64,000 nucleotides of DNA from Caballeronia zhejiangensis (GTDB taxonomy: Bacteria; Pseudomonadota; Gammaproteobacteria; Burkholderiales; Burkholderiaceae), in contig NZ_JFHD01000008.1 in the NCBI RefSeq assembly GCF_000698575.1, positions 124,001 to 188,000 of the forward strand, written 5' to 3'. Positions 31,639 through 40,825 of this stretch are shown piece after piece. The position numbers and the translations under genes were made by a program. Each line of letters begins with the position of its first letter. Position 1 is the first letter of the stretch. The notes below the pieces were generated by a model. The model worked only from the letters and a program-made list of their open reading frames with translations. It did not search any database and had not been told where the DNA came from.

Positions 31639-31875
31639 ATGAACCGCGATCAACCTCCCTGCAATATGTGCGCGAAGCACGATTGCCGCTCGTGCGCGTG
31701 GACGTCGCCGCTCGACGCTTCGTATCGCACGCTCATCCAGTCTCATTCCATGCTGTCGCTCGTCGCGCTTTCCGTGAAAAGCGCGGAAACCGCGCCCGCC
31801 GAACCGTCGTGGCTCGGCATCGCCTGCAAGCGGATTCTCAAATTTTTCTCGCAAATGAGCCCGCTTGCACGCTAA
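31639..31875 (+). CDS. Small Cys-rich hypothetical protein
   Basis: A 78-residue protein. The N-terminus has CNMCAKHDCRSC, a C-x2-C-x4-C-x2-C cluster fit to bind one zinc or iron. The rest is amphipathic and ends in ACKRILKFFSQMSPL, which could be a membrane-attached helix. AAAGGA precedes the ATG at 31639. It is not recognised. It lies 140 bases before the DUF937-OmpA gene on the same strand. Confidence 0.6.
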   Translation: MNRDQPPCNMCAKHDCRSCAWTSPLDASYRTLIQSHSMLSLVALSVKSAETAPAEPSWLGIACKRILKFFSQMSPLAR

Positions 31876-32015
31876 AAAAAGCGTAAGGCAAGTCGCATCG
31901 AAGCACCGTTTTTGTAAAGAAGTTTGCACGATTCTTTTTAGGATAACTGTGCATATAGAATCCGCTGCGCTTCTGCGCTTGCGTTAAGCGCTCATGTAGA
32001 AAGGAAATTCAGTCG

Positions 32016-33830
32016 ATGAGCATCAATCTGGTCCAGGCGGTCAACGCCGCGATCTCGGAAAACGTCGCGGAGCAGTTGTCGCAGCAGTTCGGCATACCTG
32101 GGCAAATGGTCCGGCAACTCGCGGCGCGCATCGCGCCCGGACTCGTCGCCTCGCTCATGGACCGGGCGACGCTCGTGCCCGGCTCGCAGTCGGTCTACGC
32201 CGTCATCATGCAGCCGGAGACCAACGCCTACATCGCGGAACAGTTCTCAAAGCTGATCGCCACCACCGGCGGGCTCAAGCAGCTCGAAACCACCGGGCAC
32301 TCGCTTGCCGCGCTCGCGACGGGCCAGCGTGTCGATGCCCTGACCGACGCCGTCTCGGCAGAAACCGGCGTTCCGACGCAAGCGACGTCGGCGCTCGCCG
32401 GCATCGTGGCGGCCGTGCTGTTCGGCGTCATGAAACGCCACTTCCTGCTTGCACAGTGGGGACTGCCGCAGGTGCCCAAGCTCCTGCGCGATCAGGTCGG
32501 CGAGATCAATTCGTCGATGTCGAACGCGGTCGCGACGGCCATCGGCGTTGGCAACACCGAAGGCTTCACCAGTTGCATCACGCCGCGCCTCGATACCGTC
32601 GCATCGAGCCTCGAACCGCGCATCGACGGCGACGTCGCGGTGGCGCTTGCGCCCGAACCCGTCGTGAAAGCCGTCACGCAAAGCGCCCCGGCGCCCAAGC
32701 CCGCGCCGTCCTTGCCCCCCTCGCCGCCGCCGATGCGCGCACCGGTTCGCAAGCCGGCGGAGAAGCGTTCGAACAAGTGGATCTGGCTGCTTTTCGCTGT
32801 GTTGGCCGTCATCCTCGCGCTCGTCTATTACCGTGGCTTCACGCATGGCGAAAGCGTCGATCTGAGCGCCGCGCCAGCCACGCAGCCGGTCGCCGATGCG
32901 TCGACGCAGGCTTCCTCCGCGACGCCATCGGTCTCGCCGGTCAGCGATGAAACGCCGGCCGTGTCATCCATCGATGCGTCGGCCAACACGGCGGCGGCAC
33001 CGCAATCGGCCTCGGCAATGAAAGCCGCGCCGGCTTCATGGAAAAACGCGCAGTTGCTGTTCAGCGTCAACTCGGCGGGCATCCCGGCGATCGAGGCGAC
33101 GGTCGGCACTGAAGCAGAGAAGAAGCATCTCATCGACGCATTGACGGCTCGCTTCGGCAAAGCCTACACGGCTGATATTTCCGTCGTTGCCGAAACACGC
33201 CCGGCAGCCTGGCTTTCGCGTCTGAGCGACTTCTTCCCGCTCATGGCCGTGCCCGGCGCGGAAGCCAAGATCACCGGCTCGAAGGTGGAACTGAGCGGCG
33301 CGGCCGCAAACGCGAAGCTCGGCTGGGTCGATAGGATGAGAAGCTCGCTCGGCGGCATGTTCCAGGTCGCGGCGTTCGACGTGGACGGCGCGGTCGCCAC
33401 GGCGACACGATCCTTTCGCAGCGCGCTAAAGAGCCTGCTCGCCACGGACACGCCTTGCTCCGGCGACAAGCTGACGCGCGTGCTCGACCTTCAGGTTGTT
33501 AATTTCGAGCGTTCGAGTGCGCAGGTGCCGGAAAGCGCCTACGCCACGCTCGGCGAGACGGCGCAACTGCTCAAGAACTGCGCAGCCAAGGGTTCGATGG
33601 TGAATCTCGAAATCGCGGGTTATTCGGATGCCCAGGGCGGAGCGGCGGCCAAGCTGGAAGTGTCAAAGGAACGCGCTCAGGCGGTCCGAGGCTTCCTCGT
33701 GCGTAACGGCGTGCCGCCGCAATCGCTCACGGCAGCGGGCTACGGCGACGCCAATCCGATCGCCGACAACGATACTGCCAGCGGACGTTTCGCGAATCGC
33801 CGAATCGAGTTCGTCGTCAGAAAGGGCTGA
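32016..33830 (+). CDS. DUF937-OmpA family membrane protein
   Basis: A 604-residue protein. Residues 1-200 are helical and DUF937-like (SQQFGIPGQMVRQLAARIAPG). Residues 222-248 form a Pro/Ala-rich hinge, and 253-272 one membrane helix (WIWLLFAVLAVILALVYY). A Ser/Ala-rich linker, a BON-like region and then an OmpA C-terminal domain (about 480-604) follow, ending with the NRRIEFVV motif and LEIAGYSDAQG peptidoglycan-binding segment. There is no signal peptide, so DUF937 would stay in the cytoplasm and OmpA would bind the wall from an inner-membrane anchor. It is followed by its own terminator. Confidence 0.88.
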   Translation: MSINLVQAVNAAISENVAEQLSQQFGIPGQMVRQLAARIAPGLVASLMDRATLVPGSQSVYAVIMQPETNAYIAEQFSKLIATTGGLKQLETTGHSLAALATGQRVDALTDAVSAETGVPTQATSALAGIVAAVLFGVMKRHFLLAQWGLPQVPKLLRDQVGEINSSMSNAVATAIGVGNTEGFTSCITPRLDTVASSLEPRIDGDVAVALAPEPVVKAVTQSAPAPKPAPSLPPSPPPMRAPVRKPAEKRSNKWIWLLFAVLAVILALVYYRGFTHGESVDLSAAPATQPVADASTQASSATPSVSPVSDETPAVSSIDASANTAAAPQSASAMKAAPASWKNAQLLFSVNSAGIPAIEATVGTEAEKKHLIDALTARFGKAYTADISVVAETRPAAWLSRLSDFFPLMAVPGAEAKITGSKVELSGAAANAKLGWVDRMRSSLGGMFQVAAFDVDGAVATATRSFRSALKSLLATDTPCSGDKLTRVLDLQVVNFERSSAQVPESAYATLGETAQLLKNCAAKGSMVNLEIAGYSDAQGGAAAKLEVSKERAQAVRGFLVRNGVPPQSLTAAGYGDANPIADNDTASGRFANRRIEFVVRKG

Positions 33831-33858
33831 GCGCCGCTTCGACTCGCAAGATTTCTTC

Positions 33859-33890
33859 AAACGCCGTCGCACGAAAGCGCGACGGCGTTT
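33859..33890 (+). terminator. Terminator after the DUF937-OmpA gene
   Basis: Perfect 12-bp arms (AAACGCCGTCGC / GCGACGGCGTTT) with an 8-base loop and a T-rich tail (CTATTTG). Symmetric ends suggest it also works for the convergent gene at 33928. Confidence 0.85.
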
Positions 33891-33927
33891 CTATTTGTGC
33901 CCGCGCCATGCGCGCTCTGCAGCCGAT

Positions 33928-34416
33928 TCAGTTCGGCTTGGCGAAATCGTTCTCGGCCCAGCGTTCGGCGCTCGCCTTGCTGAGCTTGAACGCCGGCGAC
34001 ACACGCACGAACGCGAGTTGCGCGCCGTACGCATCGAAGGCTTTGAGATTGGCGTAGGGATCGTCTTCATCCGGAACGATCTCCAGCGTGACGGTGATGT
34101 CCTCACCCCGCACGTCGATGGTGACGTTCTTGTTCAACATCGCATGACGTTGCTGTTCATGGCGACGCAAGACTTCCGACGCCGTCTTGACGAGCGTGCG
34201 GAACGCGCCTGCATCGAGCGGCTTCGGATTTTTCTTGTCGCGGCCCATTGTCCACGGGCCGACGAGCGCGGGTTCCGCCTCGCCCGCCTGAATCATCTCG
34301 ACGGCCCAGCCGTCGTCGTCCTCGTTCTTGATGACGCGCGCGGTCCAGCCGTCGTCGCGCCAGAGGCGGTCTTCGTGGATGGCTTCGTCGGTGGAGGGGA
34401 ATTCGGAATCGGTCAT
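33928..34416 (-). CDS. Hypothetical protein
   Basis: A 162-residue soluble protein, not recognised. It begins MTDSEFPSTDEAIHEDRLW and is acidic. Features are DDGWTARVIKNEDDDGWAVEM, GPWTMGRDKKNPKPLD and a DDPYANLKAFDAYGAQLAF block with regular alpha/beta pattern. No metal or nucleotide motif is apparent. The start at 34416 is preferred over an ATG-like codon five residues earlier. It is convergent with the DUF937-OmpA gene and shares its terminator. Confidence 0.7.
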   Translation of the reverse strand: MTDSEFPSTDEAIHEDRLWRDDGWTARVIKNEDDDGWAVEMIQAGEAEPALVGPWTMGRDKKNPKPLDAGAFRTLVKTASEVLRRHEQQRHAMLNKNVTIDVRGEDITVTLEIVPDEDDPYANLKAFDAYGAQLAFVRVSPAFKLSKASAERWAENDFAKPN

Positions 34417-34618
34417 ATCGTAGCAACGCATGCAGAGGCAATGCGACGAATTTTACCTTGGGGCGGGACGCGGCATCGTTCGTGCTCCACGGGTTAGCCG
34501 AACGGCCAGTGTCATACCCAAACGCATTGCGCCGTGCTACTTTGGATGTACCGGATCGTCCGGAATCCTTCCGCAAACGCAATCAAAACGCCGTAAAACT
34601 TAGTCAAGGAGCGACCGC

Positions 34619-34870
34619 ATGCTTGCATTTATCGGTACTTTGATCGTCGGACTCGTCGTCGGTCTCATCGCGCGCGCACTGAAGCCGGGCGACGACAGCA
34701 TGGGCTGGATCATGACCATCGTCCTCGGCATCGCCGGATCGCTGATCGCGGGGTACGTCGGCCGGGCGCTCGGCTGGTATCAGCCGGGACAACCGGCGGG
34801 TTGGATCGCCTCGGTGATCGGCGCAATCATCCTGCTCGTCGTCTGGGGAATGATCCGCAAGCGCACGTAA
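34619..34870 (+). CDS. GlsB/YeaQ/YmgE family stress response membrane protein
   Basis: An 83-residue protein with three membrane helices. GTLIVGLVVGLIARALKPGDD, IMTIVLGIAGSLIAGYVGRALG and SVIGAIILLVVWGMI are the helices of the transglycosylase-associated family. It is a small inner-membrane stress protein of unknown mechanism. AAGGAGCGACC precedes the ATG at 34619. Confidence 0.93.
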   Translation: MLAFIGTLIVGLVVGLIARALKPGDDSMGWIMTIVLGIAGSLIAGYVGRALGWYQPGQPAGWIASVIGAIILLVVWGMIRKRT

Positions 34871-34900
34871 CGCCGCGCCTCATCGTTTCTTTTCTTGGTG

Positions 34901-34932
34901 AAACGCCTCGTTCCGGTTCGGACGAGGCGTTT
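34901..34932. terminator. Bidirectional terminator
   Basis: Perfect 11-bp arms (AAACGCCTCGT / ACGAGGCGTTT) and a 10-base loop, with T on the right (TTTGTTT) and A on the left. It lies between the convergent GlsB-type gene and hutI. Confidence 0.85.
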
Positions 34933-34935
34933 GTT

Positions 34936-36156
34936 TCATCGGGCGATGCGCTCGATATCGACCTCCGCACCGCCCCGCACGACGCGGTTCGGGAGCGCGC
35001 CGCCGAGCCAGTACGAAAGCTCGGCCGGCCTGCCGATGCGCCAGGCGACGAAATCGGCGGTCTTGCCCGCTTCGAGCGATCCGTGCGTCGCGTGCAAGCC
35101 GAGCGCCTTTGCCGCATGCAAGGTCACGCCGGCGAGCGCTTCTTCGGGCGTCAGGCGAAAGAGCGTGCAGGCCATGTTGAGCATCATGCGCAGCGAAAGC
35201 GCGGGCGACGTTCCCGGATTCAGATCGCTCGCGAGCGCGATCGGCACACGATGCCGCCGCAGTGCGTCGATGGGCGGCAACTGCGTTTCACGCAACATGT
35301 AAAACGCGCCCGGCAAAAGCACGGCGACGGTGCCGGATTGCGCCATCGCGATGGCGTCGTCCTCGGTCATGTATTCGAGATGATCCGCCGACAACGCCCG
35401 ATACCGCGCCGCCAGCGACGATCCATGCAAGGACGACAACTGCTCCGCGTGCACTTTGACTGGCACGCCGAGATCGCGCGCGCATCGGAACACGCGCTCG
35501 ACTTGCTCCGTGGAGAACGCGATGTGCTCGCAAAACGCATCGACGGCATCGACCAAGCCTTCTTCGACGAGCGCTGGCAGCATCTCATCGCAGATATGGG
35601 CGATATAGTCATCCGCGCGATTCGCGTACTCGGGTGGCAACGCGTGCGCGGCGAGGCAGGTCGCGCGCACGGTCAGCGGCAGCGCTTCGCCGAGACGACG
35701 CGCGACGGCGAGCATCTTCCGCTCGTTCGCGAGATCGAGCCCGTAGCCTGACTTCACTTCGAGCGTGGTCACGCCTTCGCGCAGCAGGCCGAGCGCGCGT
35801 GTTTTCGCCGCTTTGAACAGCGCGTCTTCGCTGGCTTCGCGCGTCGCGCGCACCGTACTCGCGATGCCGCCGCCGCGCGCCGCGATCTCCGCGTAGCTCA
35901 CGCCTTCGAGCCGCTCCTCGAATTCGCCGCTGCGATCGCCGCCGAAAACCAGATGCGTGTGACAGTCGATCAGACCCGGCGTCACCCACGCGCCATCGAG
36001 TTCGACACGTTCGCATTCGCCGATATCCGGCGCGGCCGCGCGCGGTCCGATCCACTCGATGCGCGCGCCATCGGTCAGGATCGCCGCGTCGTCGATGACC
36101 GAATACTTGCCGCCGGCCATCGTCGCGGCGTGGCAGTGTTGCCAGAGCTTTTTCAT
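34936..36156 (-). CDS. hutI: Imidazolonepropionase
   Basis: A 406-residue amidohydrolase. [17 protein letters not shown] has the HxH metal site. [21 protein letters not shown] and [11 protein letters not shown] are the HutI family blocks. It converts imidazolone-5-propionate to N-formimino-L-glutamate, third in the pathway. The ATG at 36156 overlaps hutU by four bases. Together hutU and hutI supply the two steps missing from the hutH-C-D-F-G operon. Confidence 0.97.
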   Translation of the reverse strand: MKKLWQHCHAATMAGGKYSVIDDAAILTDGARIEWIGPRAAAPDIGECERVELDGAWVTPGLIDCHTHLVFGGDRSGEFEERLEGVSYAEIAARGGGIASTVRATREASEDALFKAAKTRALGLLREGVTTLEVKSGYGLDLANERKMLAVARRLGEALPLTVRATCLAAHALPPEYANRADDYIAHICDEMLPALVEEGLVDAVDAFCEHIAFSTEQVERVFRCARDLGVPVKVHAEQLSSLHGSSLAARYRALSADHLEYMTEDDAIAMAQSGTVAVLLPGAFYMLRETQLPPIDALRRHRVPIALASDLNPGTSPALSLRMMLNMACTLFRLTPEEALAGVTLHAAKALGLHATHGSLEAGKTADFVAWRIGRPAELSYWLGGALPNRVVRGGAEVDIERIAR

Positions 36157-37829
36157 CGCTTGTCGATCATCGGCAGATCGAGCCCTTGATCGCGCGCGCA
36201 TTCGACCGCGATGTCGTAACCGGCATCGGCATGGCGCATGACGCCCGTCGCCGGATCGTTGTGCAGCACGCGCGCGATGCGTGCATCGGCTTCACGACTC
36301 CCGTCGCAGACGATCACGACGCCCGCGTGCTGCGAAAAGCCCATGCCGACGCCGCCGCCGTGGTGGATCGACACCCACGTCGCGCCGCTCGCCGTGTTCA
36401 GCAGCGCGTTGAGCAGCGGCCAGTCGGACACGGCGTCCGAGCCGTCCTGCATCGCTTCGGTTTCGCGATTCGGGCTCGCGACGGAGCCGGAATCGAGATG
36501 ATCGCGGCCGATCACGACCGGCGCCGACAATTCGCCGTTGCGCACCATCTCGTTGAACGCCAGGCCGAGCTTCGCGCGCAGCCCGAGGCCGACCCAGCAG
36601 ATGCGCGCCGGCAAGCCCTGAAAACTGATCCGCTCACGCGCCATGTCGAGCCAGCGATGCAGATGCGCGTCATCGGCGATGATCTCCTTCACCTTCGCAT
36701 CGGTCTTGTAGATGTCCTCGGGATTGCCCGACAGCGCGGCCCAGCGGAACGGCCCGACGCCGCGGCAGAAGAGCGGCCGGATATACGCCGGCACGAAGCC
36801 CGGGAAGTCGAACGCGTTCTCGACGCCCTCTTCCTTGGCCATCTGGCGGATGTTGTTGCCGTAGTCGAAGGTCGGCACGCCCTGTTCGCGGAACGCGAGC
36901 ATCGCGCGGACGTGCTCCGCCATCGATTGCTTCGCGGCCCTCACGGTCGCCGCCGGATCGCTTTGCGCGCGATCGCGATACTGCGCCCACGTCCAGCCTT
37001 TCGGCAGATAGCCATTGAGCGGATCGTGCGCGCTGGTCTGATCGGTGACCAAGTCCGGCCGAACGCCGCGACGCACGAGTTCGGGCAGCACGTCCGCCGC
37101 GTTCGCGCACAGTGCGATGGAGATCGCGCGGCCTTCGGACGTGTAGCGCCGGATGCGCGCGAGGGCGTCGTCGAGATCGGTCGCCTGTTCGTCGACGTAA
37201 CGCGTCTTCAGACGGAAATCGATGCGGCTCTGCTGACATTCGATGTTCAGCGAACACGCGAGCGCGAGCGTCGCCGCGAGCGGCTGCGCGCCGCCCATGC
37301 CGCCGAGACCGGCGGTAAGCACCCAGCGGCCTTTGAGATCGCCGCCGTAATGCTGGCGCCCGGCCTCGACGAAGGTTTCATACGTGCCCTGCACGATGCC
37401 CTGACTGCCGATATAGATCCAGCTTCCCGCGGTCATCTGGCCGTACATCGCGAGACCTTTCGCGTCGAGCTCGTTGAAGTGCTCCCAGTTCGCCCAGTGC
37501 GGCACGAGGTTCGAATTCGCGATCAGCACGCGCGGCGCGTTTTCGTGCGTCTTGAACACGCCGACTGGCTTGCCCGACTGGACGAGCAGCGTCTCGTCCG
37601 CTTCCAGACGCTTCAGCGTTTCGACTATCTTGTCGTAGCACGCCCAGTCGCGCGCCGCCCGGCCGATGCCGCCGTACACGACCAGTTCCTTCGGATTCTC
37701 GGCCACTTCGGGATCGAGATTGTTCATCAACATGCGCAGCGGCGCTTCGGTCAGCCAGCTCTTTGCGCTGAGTTGCGTGCCGCGCGGCGCGCGGATCTCG
37801 GTGTCGCGAAAACGGGAAGTCGAAGTCAC
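36153..37829 (-). CDS. hutU: Urocanate hydratase
   Basis: A 558-residue urocanase. [20 protein letters not shown] is the family N-terminus. [44 protein letters not shown] and [19 protein letters not shown] bind NAD+ and the substrate. It hydrates urocanate to imidazolone propionate, step two. A GTG start at 37829 is supported by CAGGAG seven bases upstream and by the usual urocanase length. It is first in hutU-hutI, with HutC-type palindromes upstream. Confidence 0.97.
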   Translation of the reverse strand: MTSTSRFRDTEIRAPRGTQLSAKSWLTEAPLRMLMNNLDPEVAENPKELVVYGGIGRAARDWACYDKIVETLKRLEADETLLVQSGKPVGVFKTHENAPRVLIANSNLVPHWANWEHFNELDAKGLAMYGQMTAGSWIYIGSQGIVQGTYETFVEAGRQHYGGDLKGRWVLTAGLGGMGGAQPLAATLALACSLNIECQQSRIDFRLKTRYVDEQATDLDDALARIRRYTSEGRAISIALCANAADVLPELVRRGVRPDLVTDQTSAHDPLNGYLPKGWTWAQYRDRAQSDPAATVRAAKQSMAEHVRAMLAFREQGVPTFDYGNNIRQMAKEEGVENAFDFPGFVPAYIRPLFCRGVGPFRWAALSGNPEDIYKTDAKVKEIIADDAHLHRWLDMARERISFQGLPARICWVGLGLRAKLGLAFNEMVRNGELSAPVVIGRDHLDSGSVASPNRETEAMQDGSDAVSDWPLLNALLNTASGATWVSIHHGGGVGMGFSQHAGVVIVCDGSREADARIARVLHNDPATGVMRHADAGYDIAVECARDQGLDLPMIDKR

Positions 37830-37904
37830 GGATTGCTCCTGCGCATCAAGAAGTGAGTGTGGACAGACGCGAACGACAACCCGCGTCGAGTTCACTTCAT
37901 CTTC

Positions 37905-37928
37905 TTGTATATACAACTTACGTTGTAT
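37905..37928. promoter_or_regulatory. HutC-type operator upstream of hutU
   Basis: TTGTATATACAA (37905-37916) is a perfect 12-bp palindrome. It overlaps a second dyad, ATACAAC-TTAC-GTTGTAT (37911-37928), with perfect 7-bp arms. The centre matches the TGTCTATACA boxes upstream of hutH at nine of ten positions. It lies about 75 bases upstream of hutU. Confidence 0.78.
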
Positions 37929-37969
37929 TAGGGGAATCCCGAGGCTTCCCATTCGAGCGATGTCGCTCC

Positions 37970-37981
37970 TTGTCTAGACAA
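37970..37981. promoter_or_regulatory. Second HutC-type palindrome between hutU and lrp-like gene
   Basis: TTGTCTAGACAA, a perfect 12-bp palindrome with the same outer half-sites TTGT/ACAA. It ends three bases from the stop of the Lrp-type gene and about 140 bases upstream of hutU. Confidence 0.6.
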
Positions 37982-37984
37982 TCT

Positions 37985-38449
37985 TCACGGCAGGGGAAGC
38001 CCGCTGTCGCGTTTGACTTCACGCAGCGAGAGCATCGATTCCACGGCGGTGACGCCCGGCAAAGTCCGCAGCACGTCGCGCATGAAGATGCCGTATTCGT
38101 CGAGATCGCGCGCGATGATCTGAAGCAGATAATCCGCCGTCCCTGAAATGTTGTGGCACGACACGATGCGGGCAATGCCCTGAATTTCGCGCTCGAAGCG
38201 ATCCGAGAGCGCGCGGTCGTGCACGCTGAAGCGCACCTGCGCGAACGCGACGACGCCCAGTTCCAGCGCCTTGCGCGACAGCACGGCGCGATAGCCGTCG
38301 ATGAATCCCTCGCTTTCGAGACGCCTGAGACGGCGCGCGCACGGCGTTTCGCTCAGGCCGACGCGCTCGGCCAGTTTCGCGACGGGCATGCGGCCGTCGT
38401 GTTGGAGCGCAGCAAGCATCGCGCGATCGATGCGGTCGATTTCGGTCAT
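37985..38449 (-). CDS. Lrp/AsnC family transcriptional regulator
   Basis: A 154-residue protein of normal Lrp size. The HTH is LDRAMLAAL-type (IDRIDRAMLAALQHDGRMPV) and KLAERVGLSETPCARRLRRLE. The RAM ligand domain follows (VVAFAQVRFSVHD, CHNISGTADYLLQIIARDL, LPGVTAVESMLSLREVK). These proteins sense amino acids. It is divergent to a LysE exporter, the common regulator-exporter layout, and lies upstream of hutU on the same strand. Confidence 0.94.
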   Translation of the reverse strand: MTEIDRIDRAMLAALQHDGRMPVAKLAERVGLSETPCARRLRRLESEGFIDGYRAVLSRKALELGVVAFAQVRFSVHDRALSDRFEREIQGIARIVSCHNISGTADYLLQIIARDLDEYGIFMRDVLRTLPGVTAVESMLSLREVKRDSGLPLP

Positions 38450-38578
38450 GGTGCTATCCCCTTTAAACTCTTCTGATCTTAGAGGAAAGCTGCAACCCGA
38501 CTCGCAAAATCGCCTCAAAAGACCATAAATCGCTCTTTCCGAAGTGGCACGATAAAGCCTTCTGAACAGGAGCGCATC

Positions 38579-39202
38579 ATGGTTTCGGCACACTTGCTTT
38601 GGGTTTTCATCGGCGCGCTCGCGGTCGTCTACGCGCTGCCCGGACCGGACATGGCGCTCGTGCTGCAGACGAGCGGCACGCGCGGATTCCGCCACGGACT
38701 CGCCGTCGCCGCCGGTCTCGCCACGGCACGCGCGACGCACGTCACGCTGTCGGCGCTCGGCGTTGCAGCGCTTTTGCGCAGCGCGCCGTGGCTTTACGAC
38801 GGCGTGCGTATCGCGGGTGGCCTATATCTCTCGTACGTGGCGATCCAGATCTTCCGCTCGCCCGCTTTCGGACTCGAAGCCGCATCCGGACACACTGCAT
38901 CCACGCTGCGCTCTGCCTACGCGAAAGGCATTCTGAGCAGCATCCTCAATCCGAAGGCGCTGCTGTTCTGCTCCGTGCTGCTGCCGCAATTCGTGCGGCC
39001 GGAGACGGGGCCGGTCTGGTCGCAAGTGGTGGAATTGGGCGTCGTGCTGGTCGTTGTCGGCGTCGCGTTCGACCTGACGCTCGCGGCGGGCGCGGTGCGT
39101 ATTTCCGGCTGGCTGCGCCGTCATCCGAAAGCGCAGACGGTGCAGCGCTGGACGTTCTCCGCGGCGCTGCTCGCATTCGCGGCGCGCCTTTCGCTCGAAT
39201 GA
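38579..39202 (+). CDS. LysE family amino acid exporter
   Basis: A 207-residue membrane protein with six helices. LLWVFIGALAVVYALPGPDM with GPDMALVLQTS is the family start, and SILNPKALLFCSVLLPQFV carries the conserved NPKA segment. It exports amino acids or related compounds. It faces the Lrp-type gene and would be controlled by it. CAGGAG lies upstream of the ATG at 38579. Its position beside hutU suggests histidine or another substrate of amino acid overflow, but that is only context. Confidence 0.93.
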   Translation: MVSAHLLWVFIGALAVVYALPGPDMALVLQTSGTRGFRHGLAVAAGLATARATHVTLSALGVAALLRSAPWLYDGVRIAGGLYLSYVAIQIFRSPAFGLEAASGHTASTLRSAYAKGILSSILNPKALLFCSVLLPQFVRPETGPVWSQVVELGVVLVVVGVAFDLTLAAGAVRISGWLRRHPKAQTVQRWTFSAALLAFAARLSLE

Positions 39203-39203
39203 T

Positions 39204-40433
39204 TCAGACGTCGAGCGGCTTCAGAAAGAGCTCGTGCTTCGGCGCGAAGTGCGCGTAAAGCGGCAGGATCGCGCCGCCCATCGCGCGGGCGTCGGGGCCG
39301 ATCTGCCCTTCGACGAGACGCGGCCGCGTCATGCCTTGCCAGTCGAAGTTGCCGAGCGCCGCATCGGTGCGGCCAATGACTTCGCGCAGCAGATTCCGGT
39401 CGATTTCACCGTCGATGACCACGGCTTCGAGATCGAGCAATGCAGCCGACGACGCGATGCCCGTCGCGATCGCGGGACACGTCTCGCGCATCCACGCTTC
39501 CGACAGCGCGCGCCACTCCGGCGACCACGCGCGCTCATCGTGCGCCGCGGCGGCCGGCGCGCCCGCCGCGGCGAGCGCCTTTTCCAGCACGTACACCGAC
39601 GCCGTGTTGAGCAACTGCCCGGCGCGCTTGCCTTTCCCTCCGCCTCCGCCGACGAGCGGCAGCGATCCGATCGCGCCCGCATTCCCGCCCGGTCCCGCGT
39701 GCAATCGGCCATCGATGACAAGCCCGCCGCCGATGAACGTCCCGATGAACACATACAGGAAATCGCGCAGCCCGCGCCCCTGGCCCATCACGAGTTCGGC
39801 GGCGCACGCGGCGGTCGTGTCCTTCGCGAATTCGACCGGCAGCGCGGTCATCGCTTCGATGCGCGCGCGGATGTCGATGTCGTCCCACGCCGCGAGCGCG
39901 TCGGGCGGCGTGTCGAAGAAATCGCGCCAGCCGCCGATCCACAACGGCGCCGCGACACCGATGCCCGCGATCTTGCGCGCGTCGTCGCCGAGCGCGGCGG
40001 TGACGCGCGCGAGCCGCTCTTCCAGCGCGGGAAACAGCGTATGCGGATCCGGATACGGATACTCCAGCGTTTCGCGCGTGCGCACGTTGCCGGCGAAGTC
40101 CATCGACAGCACGTCGAGGCTGCGCCGCCCCACTTTCACGCCGATGGAAAACGCGCCGTCCGCGCGCAGCGAAATCGGCACCGACGGTTGCCCGATGCGC
40201 CCGCGCACGCGCGAACGCGGCTCTTTAGCGAGCAGGCCGTCTTCGATCAGATGATCGACGATCAGCGAAACCGTCTGCATCGACAGGCGCGTCATGCGCG
40301 CGACTTCGGCCTTCGGCAGCGCGCCATGCAGGCGGATTGCCTGCAAGACGATGCGCTCGTTGAACTGGCGCATGCCCAGTTGATTCGAGCCGATGGAGTG
40401 CATCGAAGCTTTGTGCGCGGGCCGCTCAGACAT
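39204..40433 (-). CDS. ROK family transcriptional regulator
   Basis: A 409-residue NagC/XylR-type protein. The N-terminal winged HTH reads MRQFNERIVLQAIRLHGALP, AEVARMTRLSMQTVSLIVDHL. The ROK domain follows with FSIGVKVGRRSLDVL and GTFIGGGLVIDGRLHAGPGG, which matches the glycine-rich phosphate loop. The zinc-binding CxCGxxGC motif of sugar kinases was not seen, as in many ROK regulators. Sugar or a derivative is the usual ligand; the target is unknown. It is convergent with lysE with a one-base gap. Confidence 0.9.
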   Translation of the reverse strand: MSERPAHKASMHSIGSNQLGMRQFNERIVLQAIRLHGALPKAEVARMTRLSMQTVSLIVDHLIEDGLLAKEPRSRVRGRIGQPSVPISLRADGAFSIGVKVGRRSLDVLSMDFAGNVRTRETLEYPYPDPHTLFPALEERLARVTAALGDDARKIAGIGVAAPLWIGGWRDFFDTPPDALAAWDDIDIRARIEAMTALPVEFAKDTTAACAAELVMGQGRGLRDFLYVFIGTFIGGGLVIDGRLHAGPGGNAGAIGSLPLVGGGGGKGKRAGQLLNTASVYVLEKALAAAGAPAAAAHDERAWSPEWRALSEAWMRETCPAIATGIASSAALLDLEAVVIDGEIDRNLLREVIGRTDAALGNFDWQGMTRPRLVEGQIGPDARAMGGAILPLYAHFAPKHELFLKPLDV

Positions 40434-40605
40434 CGGCGCGTGCCTCGTGGCGCGAGCGTGCGCGCCGTGAGCGATTCATGTGTTTGTCCCCGCTGGATTA
40501 ATTCGAGTCCTTTTATTTAAACATCCGCGCCGAATTTTTTCCGGATTTTTAGTCGGTTATGTTCGGGAGAGCGTCATCGCCGATCAACCTCGTCTTATCG
40601 AAAAC

Positions 40606-40815
40606 ATGAGCACCCTGGAAGCCCTTCACGCGATCGTCAACGACGAAAACGCGCCGCAAATCATTCGCGATCACATCGTCGATTCTTTGCAGTTCGCGCT
40701 GCGCAACCATCCCGGCTATTTCACGCGCAAGGAGATTCAATGGCTCGCGCAATGGGAAGACACGCGCATTCCCATCGCGGCGGCGAAGATTTTGAACGAG
40801 ATGAAGACGGCTTGA
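40606..40815 (+). CDS. Small conserved-type hypothetical protein
   Basis: A 69-residue, mainly helical protein (MSTLEALHAIVNDENAPQII, ending in IPIAAAKILNEMKTA). It is not recognised. The ATG at 40606 is preferred over a GTG at 40480. It ends 10 bases from the convergent stop of the GGDEF/EAL gene. Regular amphipathic helices and codon pattern suggest a real gene. Confidence 0.6.
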   Translation: MSTLEALHAIVNDENAPQIIRDHIVDSLQFALRNHPGYFTRKEIQWLAQWEDTRIPIAAAKILNEMKTA

Positions 40816-40825
40816 CGCGCGCCGC

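Noticed and set aside
31900..32015. Sigma-70 promoter before the DUF937-OmpA gene (TTGCAC and TATAGA)
   Set aside because: The two hexamers are separated by about 24 bases, far from the optimum of 17, so the match is not reported as a promoter.
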